Shown here piece after piece: positions 59,071 through 64,000 of a stretch of DNA of 64,000 nucleotides. Under the pieces are notes generated by a model that saw nothing but the letters and a program-made list of their open reading frames with translations, had not been told where the DNA came from and ran no database searches. Source of the DNA: Metellina segmentata (Eukaryota; Arthropoda; Arachnida; Araneae; Tetragnathidae); the NCBI GenBank assembly GCA_947359465.1, contig OX375875.1, forward strand, positions 57,847,981 to 57,911,980, written 5' to 3'. The translations under genes were made by a program, and so were the position numbers. How positions within the stretch are numbered: position 1 is the stretch's first letter; the number at the start of each line of letters is the position of its first letter.

Positions 59071-59127
59071 ATACATGCAGGAATTACAAAGGGACTTTAT
59101 GGACACCCTGTATACTTAAGGTGTAAA

Positions 59128-59332
59128 CCCTCCAAGTGTTTTTGACGCGACATCTCGTCCATTAAGATCTGAACTATTTTGGTAGAGACAAAATACCTCG
59201 TCATCACGATATTGCCGAGTTTTTCCGATAACGAGATCAGGATCTGGTCCGTTTTGACGAGATATCTCGTCCATAAAGATCTGGTCAGTTTTGCGAATGA
59301 GGATATACCTCGTCGAGATAACTACTGGGAGG
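59128..59332 (+). mobile_element. TTAA-type miniature element, copy 3
   Basis: Starts CCCTCCAAGTGTTTTTGACG, and the reverse complement of its end starts CCTCCCAGTAGTTATC. The body has ACGAGATATCTCGT at about 59257 plus related half-sites, and GATCTGGTCAGTTTTGCG. It aligns to the reverse complement of 41891-42049. The left flank is TAAA, not a clean TTAA. Confidence 0.65.
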
Positions 59333-60625
59333 ACAAAACATACCAAAAGGGTACCGAGCATATCAAGGGAACCAAAGTGTCATTAAAAAATATGGATAAC
59401 AGTATGAACCAAATTAAATGCGAAGAAAATCAATAAATGAGCTCTGAAATAAGATTGTTCAAGGCGCTGATAAGACATGAAAGGTAATAAATAACACTCA
59501 ATAAAACAATGAGGAAGTTTCTAGAATGTTTGACTCCTCCCAGTCACCAAAAGACAGCTTCGATTATATGCTTAATTTGGAACTCTCAAAAGATTTTCCA
59601 AATTAGGATTAGATTTCCTAATTTAAAGAGATGAAGTGGTTTCGGTATATTTTTACATTTAAGTACATTTAGTATAATCACTATATCTGATACTACTACT
59701 ACTATAACATTTTCCTTCAAAAGAAACGATGTAGATGGTTTTCAAAAGGCTGTAAAGTATTAGCACCTGGTGTTTGGTTTAAGTGGATCTCACATGTTCC
59801 CTGTCTCTCAAGTGCCCTTTATTCTCAAATGTACACCCACGTGTGAAACTACAGTTAGACAGTTAGTTAGCTTTCGGACTCTGTCTTGATCAGACGTCTC
59901 TGTAGTAACTGGATAATTTTCATAATTAAAAATTCATAATGCTTTCCTCATTTTCTAAAATTTTAACCCATGTGTTGTAATTTGAGTGTTCTAATAAATG
60001 TTAGTTTAATTGTCCATAAAAATTTGGAGTAATCAATTCTGCACAAACAAGAGATTTGGTATGAGAAGTGGGATGGAAACTGGAAAGTAGAAAATGCAGG
60101 TAGGAACAACCTTTTATTAAGGTTCTGGCTTAACGGAATTTATAGTAAAACACAAAGCCTAAATTGCTTTGGTTTAAAATTTGTAACTGTCAATTAAATT
60201 ATACTTTGTGGTTCTTTAAACTATTGTTTTTTTATGAAACTTCGTAGAACTGGATTAAGTGCATTTTAATGTTTTTTTAAGTATATAGTATCAAAGTGTG
60301 ATAAAATTACGATCAAAGAAAGCCAAATTGAAAGTGAGTGCAAATTTAAATTTAGTTTCGAATTCAGGGAAATTTTTCTGTGTTCTGTGTATCTAACAAT
60401 TTGAAAACAATCAGATATTTTAAATTACACATGAAAATTGCATCGAATCTTGTGTAAACGCTACGAGTTTAGAATTATTTTGTGCCATAGTTGAGCAGTA
60501 TGAGTTTTTAGTGAAATATTTCAAACGAAACGCGCGAAATTTCTTCGCTTTTATGTTATTTTATAAGCGGAAGAGAATGACTAGATTACTTGTACATGGA
60601 AATTGATTTTTGGTAATGGAAATCG
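59333..60625. other. AT-rich stretch, nothing supported
   Basis: No recognisable gene or repeat. Confidence 0.5.
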
Positions 60626-60629
60626 TATC

Positions 60630-61300
60630 CCTTGTAAAATCCACAATCTTCCAATGCCCTAATAACGGTCAAGAAATTTATGGATCCAAGCCATTCCACT
60701 CTAAAACACAAACCTCAAAAATGCAAGTCGCTGTCAAAATAGAGGAGAACGAACGCGTGACGTCTCCCTCTTTCAAACGCAAGTGAGCTCTTTAGAACAC
60801 TTCAGAGTATTTTGCCAAGCACTCTGTCAATCCGTTCAGAGCGCTAACTCGATTGAGCCACCTTCCTGCAGGCTGACAGGGAGTGAAACGGACCCGACCC
60901 TCCCCCTCAGGATTCCCAAAACCCCCAGGGCTGCCATAACTTCCAGAAGGAAGATTAATCCTCGGAGGCCTTGACAGATCCTCCGAGGGTGATGCCAGGG
61001 GCCTCTCGATTGCTATTCAAAAATGGAACTTTGGCAGACGGAGCGACGTCATCATTTATCAAAGGATCTTCCCGAGCATGACCGTTGGAAATGTTTGCGC
61101 CCCAATATAAAATGCATGACCGTATAACAAGGCGGACAACGCCCTGGCAATATTCCTGGTTCCGATGGACGATAATGGTGCACGCTCCAGCGGGTTTGGT
61201 AGAACACTGGAAAAGTTGTTGTCCGCCCGTGTGAACTTCGGTGCCCCCCCCCCACCCTCCCCGACGACAGACATCACAAGTGCTGGTGGTTGAAATTAAT
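60630..61300. promoter_or_regulatory. GC-rich, CpG-containing island, candidate regulatory element
   Basis: Composition climbs to roughly half G+C in a window that is otherwise about two-thirds A+T, with many CpG. It includes a GACGTCATCA word (about 61044), a CTCGGAGG/CCTCCGAG inverted pair (about 60960-60987), and a run of nine C at about 61243-61252. Several overlapping short frames on both strands show no family motif, which fits non-coding DNA under constraint, a promoter or a fossil. Only the composition contrast is directly seen. Confidence 0.4.
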
Positions 61301-62390
61301 TGGTGCAGAGTTTTAGTTCGAAGTGAATAGCTGTTGATTGCAATTAGTCACTTGAACTCAGGTCTTTGCGTTCTTGGTTTTAACCCTCTGAGTTACACGA
61401 GGTTCCTGAGTAGTATTGTCTTCCCCACTGCGCACATAATGGCAAAATATCCACGCCTATTGGTTGAAAGATTCCTGGAAAGATGATACTGATAAATAAA
61501 ATGTCAAAACTGGTTAAATGTCATGAAAGGAACCCTGCAGAACTGATTTATATGAGCGTGAATCCCTTAGAGGTTTTATGTGGATCTGATGTAAATTCAA
61601 GTATTTTGGTATCAAATATTTTACTTACTGAAGACGTAACTTGTGCTGTTATTGGGAATCATTTGGCGCACATTGTTTTCGGCTCTAATTGTGAAATTGT
61701 TAATTGCAATTAGTCATTTGAAGTGTTTTGCGTTTGTTGTATTGCTGTAGATCTGTTATATATTTAAATTTCTTGGTATCAAACAATTTTTTCATTCAAT
61801 AAATTGCGAAATATGATGTTTGTAATTAATTGGCGCCGAGTTTTGGTTCCACGTAAATAGTTGTTGACTATGCATTTAGTCACTTCCACTGTCTTTTTAC
61901 GTTTGTGGTCTCACAGTGAATATTCTACTATATATGCAAATTCCGTGATACCACAAATCTTTGAAGAAATTGCTGGCAAATTTTGGAAAATATTTCCTAT
62001 TAACCTCATACCTCATGTTCAAAGAGTTTTTAATGCAAGGACACCGTTTTGTTTAGGTAGATAGGTAGGCATTTTATTTAGCATCGTACACAACAGGCTA
62101 TTGACAGCAGTCCGGTATCCATCCCAACGGGAAGGATCCGAGCGTTTTGTTTCGGAGCAACTTTTAAATGCAATTTTTAATTTAATTATTTTGCTTATTC
62201 AATTGATGTATTTGGTTTTCAATCCCTTTAAAATCCAATTAACACAACCAATGACCATGAACGTCAATATAATGGAATGTATAAGTGCAACAGTTCAATA
62301 ATGACTATTATTGGTGTTTTTTGTTAAAAACTTAATTAATCTAAACTTTTTGATAAAACCAAAGCTCATTTCGTCATCAGTGGATGTGTC
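61301..62390. other. AT-rich stretch, nothing firmly supported
   Basis: Two loosely similar pieces occur: about 61290-61380 and 61690-61900 share TTAATTGG(T/C)GC.GAGTTTT.GTTC and GTTGA(T/C)T.TGCA. They suggest an old local duplication. Not coding. Confidence 0.45.
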
Positions 62391-62408
62391 AATCTGGTTC
62401 ATGGTTTA

Positions 62409-62648
62409 ATGGCTCATGGTTTCATGGCTCATGGTTTCATGGCTCATGGTTTCATGGCTCATGGTTTCATGGCTCATGGTTTCATGGCTCATGGTTTCAT
62501 GGCTCATGGTTTCATGGCTCATGGTTTCATGGCTCATGGTTTCATGGCACATGGTTTCATGGCTCATGATTTCATTTCTCATAGTTTCATGGCTAATGGT
62601 TTCATAGCTCATGGTTTCTTGCCTCATGGTTTTATGGCTCATGGTTTC
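62409..62648. repeat. Minisatellite, 16 x 15-bp unit
   Basis: Sixteen head-to-tail units of ATGGCTCATGGTTTC, the first ten almost identical and the last six diverged. Because the unit is a multiple of three and lacks stops, several frames on both strands stay open (MAHGF, GSWFH, VSWLM and HETMS repeats). This is expected and not evidence of coding. Homogeneous on the left, decayed on the right. Confidence 0.96.
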
Positions 62649-62699
62649 ATGATGGCTCAAGTTTTCATGGAGTTCTCGCCAAACTCCCCGTCTAACGTC

Positions 62700-64000
62700 G
62701 GTGCAAAACACGTTATAGCGTTATTCGTCTTACCACATCACCTTTTATAAATTCTTAGATATCAAGTTATGTCTTTCTCGATAACATTGTAAACGAAATT
62801 TAACGTTCCTCACAGAAGCTAGACGTTCCCTCAGTGTTATACAATTGCCCAATGTAGGCCCTTTTCTGCCATGCGACCCGTGATTGGAAGCCGATCATGG
62901 TCTTGATTGATTGTTTTAGACCCACAGTTTCTTCTTTTGGACAAAAACTTTATACTCTCTTTCCAACATTTAAACACTTAAAAACGCAGTTTTCGAGAAC
63001 CCTATGAGTTCTGTTTGTTTCCTGACAAACGAACCCCCAAAAAGAAGTAATTTTTAAAGTGTAAAAAGTATGTTGTTTTCCCTACTCTGCTCCGTTTCCT
63101 GTGAAATGTGAACATGCACAGCATACTTCTAACACCATTAATTTGATTAGGTGTCACCCACTTTATAGACTCATTTTGTATAAGAACGCCTGCAACCAAC
63201 TGCATCCAGCATGAATATATACTGGTTTCTAATCTATTGACCAATGTGCGTAAATATATTATATATATTTTTTTATAAATTTGAAAGTATTTTGCAACTG
63301 AAAAAGAATCTGTTTAAATTTCTGAAATATGATCTTTTTTTTATTGCCGACTGCTACAATTGTATTCAATAAAGCATTTTTTTCTGCATAGAATTAATGC
63401 ACACAACTGTAATTTCAATTAATGTATTGCTTGGGAATTAATTAATTGAAATTCACATTTGTTTCGAAATCAATTTATATATTCAGTGAACACCCACTCT
63501 TGCTTGTAATAAAGTAAAGGTACTAATATTAATTTATCAGTTATATTATAATTATTTTTTGATACTCCACTAAAGGCTAAAACAAATGTAAAATTGAAAA
63601 TGAACGTTTTGTTTCGTGGAAAATTTTAAACACGGTATGTGAACAACGCTATGAAAATGCTGCCGAAAATTTAGAAAACACTGCTGATTAGATGATTATT
63701 TTCCCTTCGTTTTTTTCCACATAAAATTTTAAAAAGTACTTGATTACAAAAATACTTGCATAAAAAATAAGAAAAACAATGTGCTTTGTACTTAAAACGC
63801 TATATGTTACTCTAAAAATGATTGTAAACTTTGGAAATCTCATCATCCAAAAATGAAATAACACAATTTGAGCGATTGCAAATTAATAAAATATATAACA
63901 TTCCAAAAATCATCGACTCACTTTGAATGAAACAGTTTTGTATCTTTATTCATTTTATCTCCATCCATACATTAATTGTTATTGTAAGCATAAATTAGAG
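62700..64000. other. AT-rich stretch, nothing supported
   Basis: No recognisable gene, RNA or repeat to the end of the window. Confidence 0.5.

Larger units (their letters stand above)
58520..59110. mobile_element. Inverted composite mariner-like element
   Basis: TIRs: the left begins TAGGGTGTCCATAAATTATC, and the right in reverse complement CAGGGTGTCCATAAAGTCCC. TA lies outside at 58518-58519 and 59111-59112. Length 591 bp. Both ends carry the 3' end of a transposase pointing outward: on the minus strand at the left (ISNLKQRIVIATIYEG ... LEMLRATNGAYIE) and on the plus strand at the right (QDTEYRLDVLRATTGVLNE). The two transposase pieces meet near 58790. Such an element has two right ends and no left end. 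Confidence 0.82.

Noticed and set aside
62384..62750. Apparent repetitive proteins (MAHGF, GSWFH, VSWLM, HETMS repeats)
   Set aside because: A 15-bp stop-free tandem unit opens several frames on both strands at once; no start context or flanking exon supports coding.

Overview
This is AT-rich eukaryotic DNA with no complete protein-coding host gene. Open frames are short, and almost all that can be recognised comes from decayed mobile elements. The mix (Tc1 and mariner-like DNA transposons, a ZBED5-like hAT, piggyBac-type TTAA miniatures, Helitrons, jockey-like LINEs with an RNase H domain, several tRNA-derived SINEs) points to an arthropod. A spider or other arachnid is my best guess, from general resemblance of the Tc1, SINE and LINE sequences; this is inference. 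The window is probably intergenic or deep inside introns.

Layout. 1-11 kb: mostly featureless, with a TTAA-flanked miniature element (2.4 kb), a (CA)n(TA)n tract, a Tc1 remnant (4.8-5.3 kb), a long-TIR mariner-like element (6.65-7.6 kb), paired hairpins (8.1 kb) and a GC-rich palindromic block (9.1-9.4 kb). 11-20 kb: Helitron copy 1 (11.2-12.6 kb), two tandem duplications, a GC-richer unannotated block (13.4-14.2 kb), minisatellites at 15.5 and 16.7-17.5 kb, a 139-bp (TA)n run and a Tc1 transposase pseudogene (18.7-19.7 kb). 20-36 kb: a second Helitron family (23.2-24.1 kb), a near-perfect 107-bp palindrome flanked by TTAA (24.4 kb), a hAT transposase pseudogene (25.1-26.3 kb), a jockey-like LINE RNase H/tail pseudogene bracketed by diverged direct repeats (29.7-31.6 kb), and a tRNA-SINE with perfect 12-bp target-site duplications (34.5 kb). 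36-47 kb: a 148-bp dispersed duplication, two adjacent degenerate higher-order arrays (38.6-40.2 and 40.5-41.8 kb), Helitron copies 2 and 3. 47-64 kb: a LINE copy with an inverted 5' part (49.66-50.7 kb), a SINE with perfect 14-bp duplications (54.4 kb), a hAT-like terminus (55.4 kb), a third SINE, a candidate first exon (57.26 kb), an inverted composite mariner-like element (58.5-59.1 kb), another TTAA-type miniature, a GC-rich island (60.6-61.3 kb) and a 15-bp minisatellite (62.4-62.65 kb).

The genes do not work together: they are independent genomic parasites. The most informative structures are the two neighbouring arrays with six degenerate units each, the mariner-like element with two inverted copies of its transposase 3' end, the Helitron family whose copies differ in an internal 17-20 bp repeat, and the LINE with the layout expected from twin priming. 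All boundaries were read by eye; no alignment or database search was run.
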